From Nocardiopsis sp. TSRI0078 (lineage in GTDB: Bacteria; Actinomycetota; Actinomycetes; Streptosporangiales; Streptosporangiaceae): a DNA stretch of 64,000 nucleotides. Numbering within the stretch: position 1 is the first letter of the stretch; every line of letters starts with the position of its first letter. Location of the stretch: NCBI RefSeq assembly GCF_001905145.1, contig NZ_LWLB01000033.1, positions 310,001 through 374,000 of the forward strand, read 5' to 3'. The translations under genes and the position numbers were made by a program. Below, in pieces: positions 1-7,199 of this stretch. The notes under the pieces were generated by a model, which was not told where the DNA came from, did not search any database, and saw nothing but the letters and a program-made list of their open reading frames with translations.

Positions 1-68
1 GCTCCGCTGGGGGTCCCATGTCGAGATTCTGGTGGAGGAACGAGCGCTCTAGAGTTGCTGAGGGGATG

Positions 69-82
69 CATGTGAACACATG
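69..82. promoter_or_regulatory. 14-bp perfect palindrome, possible operator
   Basis: CATGTGAACACATG is a perfect dyad in an AT-richer patch. A 10-bp part of it (TGAACACATG) recurs inverted at 113-122, giving two related half-palindromes about 40 bp apart. The first 193 bases hold no convincing gene, so this probably belongs to a promoter of a gene beyond the left edge. The controlling protein cannot be named from the sequence. Confidence 0.4.
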
Positions 83-193
83 GTGCGTAAGAGGTGCGGC
101 ATTGTCGAACGTCATGTGTTCATGAGCCGAAGCGGTCGCCCGCCGGTCTCCCCGCGCCACGGGGGACGGCGGGGAGGGGTACCCGACAGGGTG

Positions 194-223
194 AGGGCGC
201 CCGGCGAACACGCCGGGCGCCCT
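194..223 (-). terminator. Terminator hairpin after glpF
   Basis: A 13-bp perfect GC stem (AGGGCGCCCGGCG and its complement) closes on the 4-nt loop AACA, 20 nt beyond the glpF stop codon. No U-tract follows, which is common for high-GC actinobacterial terminators. Confidence 0.75.
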
Positions 224-243
224 GGGTGGCGCGGGGGGACGGA

Positions 244-993
244 TCAGGCTCCGAAGCCGGTCAGCCGCCAGATCCACGCGCCGATCACACCGCCCACCAG
301 CGGTGCCACCACGGGGAGCCAGGCGTAGCCCCAGCCGGACGGGCCCTTGCCCGGGATGGGCAGCAGCGCGTGCGCGATGCGCGGACCCAGGTCGCGGGCC
401 GGGTTGATGGCGTATCCCGTCGGACCGCCCAGCGACAGTCCGATCGCCAGCACCAGCAGACCGATCAGCAGTGGTGCGAGGCCGTTGGTGAACAGGCCGC
501 TCAGGTCGACGCCGTCGACGGAGACGTACCCCGAGTTCGAGCCGATGCCCAGCACACCCAGGAGCAGCATCGCGGTACCGATGACCTCGGTGACGAAGTT
601 GGCGACCGTGCTGCGGATGGCCGGGCCGGTGCTGAACACGCCCAGCTTCGTCTCCGGATCCTCGGTCACCTTCCAGTGCGGGAGGTAGGCCAGGTAGACG
701 AGGACGGCGCCGGTGAAGGCGCCGGCCATCTGGGCCAGCACGTAGCCGGGCACCTGGGTCCAGTCGAACTCGCCGATGCTGGCCAGGCCGAGTGTGACCG
801 CCGGGTTGATGTGGGCGCCGCTGGTGGCGCCGACGACGTAGACGGCTATCGCGACCGCCATGCCCCAGCCGAAGGTGACGACGATCCAGCCGCCGTCGAG
901 GGCCTTGGACCGTGCGAGTGAGACACCGGCGACGACGCCGCAGCCGAGCAGTGTCAGGATCGCCGTGCCGATGAACTCTGCCAGATACACCAT
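244..993 (-). CDS. glpF: Glycerol facilitator, aquaglyceroporin (MIP family)
   Basis: Inner-membrane channel that lets glycerol diffuse in for trapping by glycerol kinase. The 249-residue product has the six-helix MIP fold with both NPA boxes: INPAV in the first half and INPARD in the second. The Asp after the second NPAR is typical of glycerol-conducting rather than water-only channels (family knowledge). I chose the ATG at 993, which starts MVYLAEFIGT and has GGAGG five bases upstream; the frame stays open 99 nt further up, but that extension is Pro-rich and lacks family character. It lies downstream of glpK on the same strand, separated by 219 nt containing two hairpins, so it may be partly uncoupled from glpK transcription. 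Confidence 0.93.
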   Translation of the reverse strand: MVYLAEFIGTAILTLLGCGVVAGVSLARSKALDGGWIVVTFGWGMAVAIAVYVVGATSGAHINPAVTLGLASIGEFDWTQVPGYVLAQMAGAFTGAVLVYLAYLPHWKVTEDPETKLGVFSTGPAIRSTVANFVTEVIGTAMLLLGVLGIGSNSGYVSVDGVDLSGLFTNGLAPLLIGLLVLAIGLSLGGPTGYAINPARDLGPRIAHALLPIPGKGPSGWGYAWLPVVAPLVGGVIGAWIWRLTGFGA

Positions 994-1113
994 GGGGACC
1001 TCCGCCCCGTGAGGGGGAAACAGGGTCACGGGGGGTCTCATCCTCCGGTGCGGACCGAGGGGTCGGGGCACAGGAGGGATAATCAGACACACCCGTCACA
1101 GGGATGGGATGGG

Positions 1114-1181
1114 GCGGGGCGCGTTCGGCGCCCCGCGGGCCGCTCCCAGGGGCCGAAGGTGGCAGCCGGGGCCCCTGGGAG
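1114..1181 (-). terminator. Two tandem hairpins between glpK and glpF
   Basis: Two GC stems lie in the 219-nt gap: a 12-bp stem at 1143-1154/1170-1181 (CTCCCAGGGGCC) and a 9-bp stem at 1114-1122/1128-1136. Read in the glpK-to-glpF direction, the stronger stem comes first. They may terminate or attenuate transcription from glpK, leaving less glpF message, or protect a processed 3' end. Confidence 0.55.
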
Positions 1182-1212
1182 TCGGTCGTTCGGTGGGGGT
1201 GTGCGCCCCGCG

Positions 1213-2712
1213 CTACTCGCCGTCCTCGTGCTCGACCCAGTCCAGGGTGCGGCGCACGGCCTTGTTCCAGTTGTGGTACTCGCGCTCGCGGACGGCGGGA
1301 TCCATCTTCGGGGTCCACTCGGCCGCCTTGTGCCAGTTGACGCGCAGGGTCTCCACGTCGGGCCAGTAGCCCACCGCCAGGCCGGCGGCGTAGGCGGCGC
1401 CCAGGCAGGTGGTCTCGGCGACCATCGGCCGGACGACCTCGGTGTCGAGCACGTCGGAGAGGATCTGCATGAGCAGGTTGTCGGCGGTCATGCCGCCGTC
1501 CACCTTCAGCGTGGTCGTCTCCGTCGGCGCGTCGGCGTTCATCGCGTCGACGACCTCGCGGGTCTGCCAGGCGGTCGCCTCCAGGACCGCGCGCGCGATG
1601 TGGCCCTTGTTGACGTAGCCGGTCAGGCCCGCCATGACGCCGCGCGCGTCGCTGCGCCAGTGCGGGGCGAACAGGCCGGAGAAGGCGGGCACGATGTAGC
1701 AGCCGCCGTTGTCCTCCACGGTGCGGGCGAGCGTCTCGATCTCCGGCGCGGTGGAGATCAGGCCCAGGTTGTCGCGCAGCCACTGCACCAGGGACCCGGT
1801 GACGGCGATGGAGCCCTCCAGGGCGTACACGGCCGGCTCGTCGCCGAGCTTGTAGCCCAGGGTGGTGAGCAGGCCGTTCTCGGAGGTCACCGGCTCGGTG
1901 CCGGTGTTCATGACCAGGAAGGTCCCGGTGCCGTAGGTGCCCTTGACGTCGCCGGGGTCGAAGCAGGTCTGGCCGAACAGGGCGGCGTGCTGGTCGCCGA
2001 GCGCGGACGCGACGGGGGTTCCGGCCAGGTGGCCGCGGGCCTCGCCGTAGACCTCCGAGGACGAGCGGATCTCGGGAAGGATGCCCGCGGGGATGCCCAT
2101 GGCGTCCAGGATCTCGGGGTCCCACTGCAGGGTGGACAGGTTCATCAGCATGGTGCGGCTGGCGTTGGTCACGTCGGTGACGTGGCGGCCGGTCAGCTTC
2201 CAGATGATCCAGGTGTCCATGGTGCCGAACAGGACCTCGCCGCGTTCGGCGCGCCCGCGGAGGCCGTCGACGTTGTCGAGCAGCCAGCGCAGCTTGGGGC
2301 CGGAGAAGTAGGTGGCCAGCGGCAGCCCGCACTTCTCCCGGAAGCGGTCCTGCCCGGCCTCGCCGCCGAGCTCGCGGACCAGGCCGTCGGTGCGGGTGTC
2401 CTGCCAGACGATGGCGTTGTGGACGGGCACGCCGGTCTCGCGGTCCCAGACCAGGGTGGTCTCGCGCTGGTTGGTGATGCCGACGGCGGCGATCTGGTCG
2501 GGGGTGATCTCGTTCTTGACGAGGGACTCCCGGATGACCACCTCCACGTTGGCCCAGATCTCCTCGGCATCGTGTTCGACCCATCCGGGCTTGGGAAAGA
2601 TCTGCCTGTGCTCGCGTTGGTCGACCGAGACGATACGTCCGTCGCGGTCGAAGAGGATGCAGCGGCTCGACGTGGTGCCCTGGTCGATCGCGGCGACGTA
2701 CTGCTGACTCAT
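1213..2712 (-). CDS. glpK: Glycerol kinase
   Basis: Cytoplasmic FGGY-family kinase converting glycerol and ATP to sn-glycerol 3-phosphate. The 499-residue length is typical. The N-terminal phosphate-binding motif DQGTTSSR lies at about residues 10-17, followed by the glycerol kinase segment [12 protein letters not shown]. The second domain has the FGGY-type stretches [12 protein letters not shown] and [14 protein letters not shown]. The ATG at 2712 follows the purine-rich AGGCGAG. It lies 251 nt downstream of the gylR-like gene on the same strand, with its own operator and -10-like element in that gap. No glpD is visible nearby, so the oxidation step must be encoded elsewhere. Confidence 0.96.
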   Translation of the reverse strand: MSQQYVAAIDQGTTSSRCILFDRDGRIVSVDQREHRQIFPKPGWVEHDAEEIWANVEVVIRESLVKNEITPDQIAAVGITNQRETTLVWDRETGVPVHNAIVWQDTRTDGLVRELGGEAGQDRFREKCGLPLATYFSGPKLRWLLDNVDGLRGRAERGEVLFGTMDTWIIWKLTGRHVTDVTNASRTMLMNLSTLQWDPEILDAMGIPAGILPEIRSSSEVYGEARGHLAGTPVASALGDQHAALFGQTCFDPGDVKGTYGTGTFLVMNTGTEPVTSENGLLTTLGYKLGDEPAVYALEGSIAVTGSLVQWLRDNLGLISTAPEIETLARTVEDNGGCYIVPAFSGLFAPHWRSDARGVMAGLTGYVNKGHIARAVLEATAWQTREVVDAMNADAPTETTTLKVDGGMTADNLLMQILSDVLDTEVVRPMVAETTCLGAAYAAGLAVGYWPDVETLRVNWHKAAEWTPKMDPAVREREYHNWNKAVRRTLDWVEHEDGE

Positions 2713-2771
2713 CGGGTGCTCGCCTTCAGGGTGGGGAGGGCTCGGGACGGGGCCGCACGGACGTGGATCCG

Positions 2772-2803
2772 GTTATACCCGCACGTTGTACGACATTGAC
2801 GTA
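2772..2803 (-). promoter_or_regulatory. glpK promoter: -10-like TATAAC and GylR operator candidate
   Basis: On the minus strand TATAAC (2772-2777) reads as a -10 hexamer. The box TACGACATTGACGTA at 2789-2803 (plus-strand reading) is dyad-symmetric at 12 of 15 positions and would cover the -35 region. A closely related box lies before the regulator gene at 3777-3791, which points to control of glpK by the neighbouring IclR protein (inference). Confidence 0.6.
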
Positions 2804-2963
2804 TGATTAGGCGTTAGTTTCATCCGTCTTTCCTTCCCATGTCAAGGCCGTGTGACCCAATCGTGTCGCGTGCGTCACGTCGTCCGTCGGGCAACGGTGC
2901 CAGGGAAGGGGGAGTGTGCGGAAGCCGCCGCGCTGGAGTGGCGCGGCGAAGGGGGCGGGGGCC

Positions 2964-3755
2964 TCAGTACGGCGTGGCGCCGAGCTCACGGGAGATGGCG
3001 CGGGCGGCGTCGCGCACGTAGGAGACCTGCTCCATGTCGGGCTTGCCCCCGTCCTCGCGCAGGCGCTCGACCGCGCCGCGGATCCCGATGGCGCCGACCG
3101 TGGTGCCGCGCCGGTCCCGGATGGGCGCGGCGACGGACACCTCGCCGTCCACGAGTTCCTCGGCCTCCCAGGCCCAGCCGTTGTCCCGCACCTCGTCCAG
3201 CTGCCGCTCCAGCGCGGCGGGGGAGGTGACGGTGTGCCGGGTGAAGGAGGTCAGGAACGCGGCCCCGCCGGCCTCGGCGGCGGCCGGGTCCTCCTCCGGG
3301 GCGGCCAGGGGGTCGAAGGCCATGAGCACCTTGCCGATGGCCGTGGCGTGCAGGGGCAGGAGGGCGCCCACGTCGAGGGTCTGCTGGGAGGCGTCCGGGC
3401 GGAACACGTGGTGCACCACGAGTACCTGGTGCTTGTGCAGCGTGCCGATCCGCACGCTCTCGCCGCTGCGCGAGGCCAGGCTGTCCGCCCAGTTCAGGGC
3501 GCGCGTGCGCAGCTCGTTGCCGTCCAGGTAGCGGGTGCCGAGGCTGAGCATGCCCCCACCCAGGCGGTAGTGCCCCGACTCGGGGTCCTGCTCGACGAAG
3601 CCGACGTGCTGGAGGGTGCGCAGGATACCGAGGGCGGTGCCCTTGGGCAGTTCCAGGGACCGGGAGATCTCCGCCAGGCTCAGCCCCCGGGCGCCGGTGG
3701 CCAGGATCCGCAGGATGGACGCCGCGCGTTCGATCGACTGGATTCTTCCCGGCAT
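2964..3755 (-). CDS. IclR-family regulator of glycerol genes (GylR-like)
   Basis: DNA-binding regulator of 263 residues. Residues 1-65 form the winged HTH (SIERAASILRIL, then LSLAEISRSLELPKGTALGILRTL). The remainder is the IclR effector-binding domain, with typical RIGTLHKHQVLVVHHV and LPLHATAIGKVLMAF segments. Its place upstream of glpK and glpF matches the gylR-controlled glycerol operon of Streptomyces (family knowledge), where glycerol 3-phosphate is the inducer. The order here is regulator-glpK-glpF rather than gylR-glpF-glpK. An operator-like box 22 nt upstream suggests autoregulation. Confidence 0.9.
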   Translation of the reverse strand: MPGRIQSIERAASILRILATGARGLSLAEISRSLELPKGTALGILRTLQHVGFVEQDPESGHYRLGGGMLSLGTRYLDGNELRTRALNWADSLASRSGESVRIGTLHKHQVLVVHHVFRPDASQQTLDVGALLPLHATAIGKVLMAFDPLAAPEEDPAAAEAGGAAFLTSFTRHTVTSPAALERQLDEVRDNGWAWEAEELVDGEVSVAAPIRDRRGTTVGAIGIRGAVERLREDGGKPDMEQVSYVRDAARAISRELGATPY

Positions 3756-3776
3756 TGCGGTGCTACCACTCTCTAG

Positions 3777-3791
3777 TACGACAATGTCATA
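3777..3791 (-). promoter_or_regulatory. GylR operator candidate before the regulator gene
   Basis: TACGACAATGTCATA is dyad-symmetric at 12 of 15 positions and differs from the glpK-side box at only four positions (consensus TACGACAWTGWCRTA). It ends 22 nt upstream of the regulator start, so binding would probably block its promoter. Confidence 0.6.
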
Positions 3792-3902
3792 CGCGCATGC
3801 TACTACGCGATGTGACGCGCGGCATGTCCCGGTCGGCGGCGGCGCGGGCGGTCGGCGCAGTCTAGCCGTCGGCCACCGCGCTGACCTGCGCGGCCGTGGG
3901 GG

Positions 3903-4907
3903 TCACAGTTCCACGGCGGCCTTGGCCACCTTCCGGGCGGCTTCCTCGACGTCGCGGTCGGTGGTCTCCAGGTGCACCACCAGGCGGACCGCGTCGCCGA
4001 TCCCCAGCCCCGCGACCCCGTGCCGCGCGAAGGCCTCGGCGTAGCGGGCCCCCTGCCCGGCCGGCGCCTGCACCAGCACCATGTTGGTCCGCGCCCGTGC
4101 GTCCAGTCCCGACAGCTCGGTGACCAACCGGGCCAGCTCGGCGGCGCGCTCGTGGTCCTGCACCATCCGCTCCCGGTGGTGGCGCAGCGCGTACAGGGCC
4201 CCGGCGGCGATGATGCCGGCCTGGCGCATTCCCGCGCCGAGCATCTTGCGCCCGCGCCGGGCCCGCAGCACCGTGTCGGCGTCCCCCGCCAGCGCCGAGC
4301 CCACGGGGGCGCCCAGACCCTTGGAGAAGCACACCGACACGGTGTCGAACCCGTCGGCGACCTCGGAGGGCTCCGCCCCGAGGGCGGCGGCCGCGTTCCA
4401 CAGCCGTGCCCCGTCCAGGTGGGCGCGCAGCCCGTGCCGGTGGGCGAAGCCGGTCACGCGCCGCTGCTCGGCCAGGGGCACCACCCGGCCGGTGAAGGTG
4501 TTCTCCAGCCACACCAGGGCGGGCTCGGCCCGGTGGATGTCGCCCCGGCCCGCGATCCACGACTCCAGCAGCTCCTCGGGCGGGGCGGTCCCGTCCGAGT
4601 ACAGGCGCGGCAGCGCCCGCGACAGCACCGCAGTGGCGCCCTGCTCGTCCCCGATGAGGTGGTGGTGCTCGTGCGCCCACACCTCCTCGCCGCTGCGGGT
4701 GGACACGTACAGGCCCAGCTGGTTGGCCATGTGCCCGGAGGGCACGTACAGCGCGGCCTCCTTGCCCAGCAGCCCGGCGGTCTCCTCCTCCAGCTCACGC
4801 ACGGTCGGGTCCTCACCCCAGACGTCGTCGCCGACCTCGGCCTCGGCCATGGCCCTGCGCATGGCCGGGGTGGGGCGGGTGACGGTGTCGGAGCGCAGGT
4901 CGATCAT
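3903..4907 (-). CDS. Low-specificity L-threonine aldolase (PLP enzyme)
   Basis: Cleaves L-threonine or allo-threonine to glycine and acetaldehyde. The 334-residue protein begins with the family signature [17 protein letters not shown] and continues with [15 protein letters not shown]. The PLP-binding lysine is in [11 protein letters not shown] (about K196), preceded by [11 protein letters not shown], which carries the cofactor-contacting Asp. I chose the ATG at 4907, preceded by GGAGGAAG; the longer open frame adds 25 non-conserved residues. It stands alone, downstream of but not obviously cotranscribed with the MarR/DJ-1 pair. Confidence 0.92.
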   Translation of the reverse strand: MIDLRSDTVTRPTPAMRRAMAEAEVGDDVWGEDPTVRELEEETAGLLGKEAALYVPSGHMANQLGLYVSTRSGEEVWAHEHHHLIGDEQGATAVLSRALPRLYSDGTAPPEELLESWIAGRGDIHRAEPALVWLENTFTGRVVPLAEQRRVTGFAHRHGLRAHLDGARLWNAAAALGAEPSEVADGFDTVSVCFSKGLGAPVGSALAGDADTVLRARRGRKMLGAGMRQAGIIAAGALYALRHHRERMVQDHERAAELARLVTELSGLDARARTNMVLVQAPAGQGARYAEAFARHGVAGLGIGDAVRLVVHLETTDRDVEEAARKVAKAAVEL

Positions 4908-5001
4908 GGCGGCTTCCTCCTCGTGGGACGTGTGCCCGGCCGGCCTCGGAAAGGGCGGGGCCGCGGAGACGGAGCACACCACCGACGATACTGCCCGCGA
5001 C

Positions 5002-5457
5002 TCACCCGCCTCCGATCCGGTCCAGGGCGCGCGAGAGCCGGCGCAGCGTGTCCAGTGCGCGTGCGGTGTCCTTCTCCCCGAGCTCGGCCACCAGGGCCTC
5101 GGCCACCCGGCTGTGGTCGGGATCGATCCGGCGCAGGGCCGCCAGGCCCCGCCCGGTGGGCGCGAGCAGCTTGGCCCGGCTGTGCGCGGGGTTGGGGTGG
5201 TACTCGGCCAGCCCCTGCTCCACCAGCAGGTCGGCGATGCGCTGCACGCTCTGCCGGGTGGTGCCGAAGCGGCGCGCGACCGCCGACACCGGCAGGGGCT
5301 CGTCGGTCACCGCGCCGAGCACCTGCCAGCGCGCGGCCGTCAGACCGGCGGTGCGGGCCAGGTCCTCGGCCACGGAGAGGAATTGGCCGTTGAGGCGGAA
5401 GACGGTGAGCGCGGCCCCGGTGAGCAGCTCGGAGTGACTCTCCTCGGACTGCGCCAT
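5002..5457 (-). CDS. MarR-family transcriptional regulator
   Basis: A 151-residue winged-helix regulator. The helix-turn-helix core is [31 protein letters not shown], followed by the wing segment [17 protein letters not shown]. The ATG at 5457 lies only 2 nt after the stop codon of the upstream DJ-1/PfpI gene, so the two are surely one transcript. The perfect palindrome in the pair's promoter is the obvious autoregulatory operator (inference). The ligand is unknown. Confidence 0.88.
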   Translation of the reverse strand: MAQSEESHSELLTGAALTVFRLNGQFLSVAEDLARTAGLTAARWQVLGAVTDEPLPVSAVARRFGTTRQSVQRIADLLVEQGLAEYHPNPAHSRAKLLAPTGRGLAALRRIDPDHSRVAEALVAELGEKDTARALDTLRRLSRALDRIGGG

Positions 5458-5459
5458 CC

Positions 5460-6092
5460 TCAGGCCCCCTCCAGCAGAACGTGGTAGGCGCCCGGGTCGT
5501 GCTCGGCGTGCAGCCGGTACCAGGCGTCGAGGACGCGGGGCGTGTAGAGGTCCAGGGCCGCGAAGATCTCCCGGGCGAACTCCAGGGGGGCGGTGGGCCC
5601 GGCGGTGATGAGCCCGTCGTCGGTGACCGCGAGGGCGGAGCGGTAGCGGCCGGTGCCGGCGTAACCGGTGGACAGCAGGTACTCGGGTGCGGCGCTGGTG
5701 TGGTCGCGGTAGTCGAGCAGGCCCTCGCGGGCGAGCCCGGCGGTGGCGCCGCAGATGGCGGCGACCGGCACTCCGGCGTCGAGCCAGATCCCCGCGGCCG
5801 AGGCGAAGGGGGAGAGGGACTCGGGGTCGGTGTCCCAGCCGTCGGCGCCGGGCAGGATCAGCATCGCGCTGGAGGAGGGCTTGAGCTGGGGGAGGGTGAT
5901 GTCCGGCAGGATGGTCAGCCCCCCGGCGGTCGTGACGGGGGCACCGGTGAGGCCGACGGTCACCACGTCGTAGCGGCCGGGGTCGCGCTGCCAGTCGCCG
6001 TTGCGGACGGTGGCGACGGCGTGCCCGATCTCCCAGTCGGCGAGCTGGTCGTAGACGGCGAGGTGGACGGTCTTCCTGGTGTCTGCGTTCAT
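5460..6092 (-). CDS. DJ-1/PfpI family protein
   Basis: A 210-residue flavodoxin-like protein of the class I glutamine-amidotransferase-like superfamily. The nucleophile-elbow cysteine is in VAAICGATAGLA, and the opening HLAVYDQLADWEIGHAVATV is typical of the stand-alone PfpI/ThiJ group. Members act as chaperones, deglycases, hydratases or isonitrile hydratases, so no reaction is assigned. It is the first gene of a pair with the MarR regulator, starting at the ATG at 6092 only a few bases after a promoter and operator region. The pairing suggests an inducible response to a reactive small molecule. Confidence 0.85.
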   Translation of the reverse strand: MNADTRKTVHLAVYDQLADWEIGHAVATVRNGDWQRDPGRYDVVTVGLTGAPVTTAGGLTILPDITLPQLKPSSSAMLILPGADGWDTDPESLSPFASAAGIWLDAGVPVAAICGATAGLAREGLLDYRDHTSAAPEYLLSTGYAGTGRYRSALAVTDDGLITAGPTAPLEFAREIFAALDLYTPRVLDAWYRLHAEHDPGAYHVLLEGA

Positions 6093-6100
6093 GGCAGCAT

Positions 6101-6127
6101 GCTGTCAAAATGACAGCGTACTGTCAA
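6101..6127 (-). promoter_or_regulatory. MarR-type operator and promoter of the DJ-1/marR pair
   Basis: GCTGTCAAAATGACAGC at 6101-6117 is a perfect dyad (7-bp arms, AAA centre). A third half-site, CTGTCA, lies at 6121-6126. On the minus strand the outer copy forms TTGACA (complement of 6122-6127), a consensus -35, with weak CAGCAT 17 nt on as -10. The palindrome would thus occupy the promoter spacer, ideal for repression. Confidence 0.65.
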
Positions 6128-6283
6128 TGCGGAAGGGGAATGGACCGCGAAGGTGCCCAATGTGTCTTATGGGACCCATTCGGGCATATGCGCTGCACCA
6201 AAGGCCTGGGGCGCCGGAGCGCACACAGGCATAATGGATCAGGTAGTGCCCGTCGTGCTTTTTCGGGCCTTCTGCGAGCGCAT

Positions 6284-6311
6284 AACCTCTCGTGAAGAAA
6301 ACCGAGAGGTT
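6284..6311 (+). promoter_or_regulatory. Inverted repeat covering the ribosome site of the caspase-like gene
   Basis: AACCTCTCG (6284-6292) and CGAGAGGTT (6303-6311) are perfect 9-bp complements around a 10-nt spacer. The right arm contains GAGAGG, the only good Shine-Dalgarno for the TTG start at 6318. In RNA this would form a hairpin hiding the ribosome site; in DNA it could be an operator. Confidence 0.5.
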
Positions 6312-6317
6312 GCCCCC

Positions 6318-6974
6318 TTGCCGAGTGAAACCGGCCGCCGCATCTTCCTTGCCATCGGTGTTTCCAGGTGCCAGCACCTGTCCCGGGAGGAGCAGCTGCC
6401 CGGCGTGGGAGACGATGTGCGCACTGTCCGGAACCTGTTCACGGGTTTCGGTTACGCGCCCGTTCTGGAAGGGATCGGCGACTACGGGAGCGCCAACGAT
6501 ATCCGTGAGAAGGTCCGGCGCTGGATGGCCGATGTCGAACCGGGCGAAGAGGATGTCGTCGTCCTGTATTTCGCGGGACACGGACACGCGCCCGACCGGG
6601 ACCGGCACCACCTCTGCTGCTGGGACACCCGGGAGGAGACCCCGGCGGCGACCGCCCCGGCCACCGAGGACCTGGTCCGGATCCTGTGCGAGGGGCGGCT
6701 GCGGCGGCTGCTGCTCGTCCTGGACACCTGCGCGGCCTGGTCGCCTGGATGCCGTCTGCCGGAGGCGGGGCGGGGGGTACGCCCGCCGATGGTGCGGGTG
6801 TGGACCAACGTCGCCGACCGGCGCGACGTCGTCGCCCTGGCCAAGGAGCTCGCCCCGCTGTTCGGCGACGTGGTGGACCTGCCGGTGGGCAACGGTCCCA
6901 GGGCCCACGACGCCTCCCCCTATCTCACGTCCGAGGAGGTGGGACGGGCGGTGGCCGCCGCGCTCGCGTACTGA
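6318..6974 (+). CDS. Small orphan caspase-like (peptidase C14) protein
   Basis: A 218-residue protein with a metacaspase/caspase p20-like core: RRIFLAIGVSRC at the start, then LPGVGDDVRTVRNLFTGFGY, then VVVLYFAGHGHA with the candidate catalytic His, then LLLVLDTCAAW with the candidate catalytic Cys. I place the start at TTG 6318 because GAGAGG lies 8 nt upstream. The frame is open back to ATG 6234 and ATG 6153, but neither has a good ribosome site and the extra residues look random. There is no added effector, TPR or STAND domain, so partners must lie elsewhere. Caspase-like proteins often serve as triggered proteases in bacterial cell-death or defence systems (family knowledge); that role is not shown here. 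Confidence 0.7.
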   Translation: MPSETGRRIFLAIGVSRCQHLSREEQLPGVGDDVRTVRNLFTGFGYAPVLEGIGDYGSANDIREKVRRWMADVEPGEEDVVVLYFAGHGHAPDRDRHHLCCWDTREETPAATAPATEDLVRILCEGRLRRLLLVLDTCAAWSPGCRLPEAGRGVRPPMVRVWTNVADRRDVVALAKELAPLFGDVVDLPVGNGPRAHDASPYLTSEEVGRAVAAALAY

Positions 6975-7103
6975 CGCCCCGGAACGCGGCCGACCGTGGC
7001 GCACATCACCTCGTCCCGGAAGCCGCCCGGAATCCGGGTCTCCCAGTGACCCAGGTCTCGCGGGCGTAACAGAACGGAACGGCGACGTTCACAGAAGCTC
7101 ACA

Positions 7104-7118
7104 AATGGTATTACCATT
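7104..7118 (+). promoter_or_regulatory. GntR/FadR-type operator before gntP
   Basis: AATGGTATTACCATT is a perfect 15-bp palindrome. Its core TGGTATTACCA fits the FadR-subfamily pattern TNGTNNNACNA at all fixed positions. It lies 81 nt upstream of the gntP start in the 225-nt gap after the caspase-like gene. The FadR-type regulator encoded just beyond gntP is the likely ligand. Confidence 0.65.
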
Positions 7119-7199
7119 CTCGGAGCCTGCCCCCAGAGCAGGTCGGGCTCGCGCTCCGGCGCGACCCCGCACCACCGCACACCGACGGAAGGCTCCGGC

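Noticed and set aside
94-921. Plus-strand frame opposite glpF
   Set aside because: Mirror of the glpF coding bias; Arg/His/Asp-rich with no family character.
6105-7004. Minus-strand 299-codon frame opposite the caspase-like gene
   Set aside because: No ribosome site or domain, and the plus strand has a recognisable caspase core.
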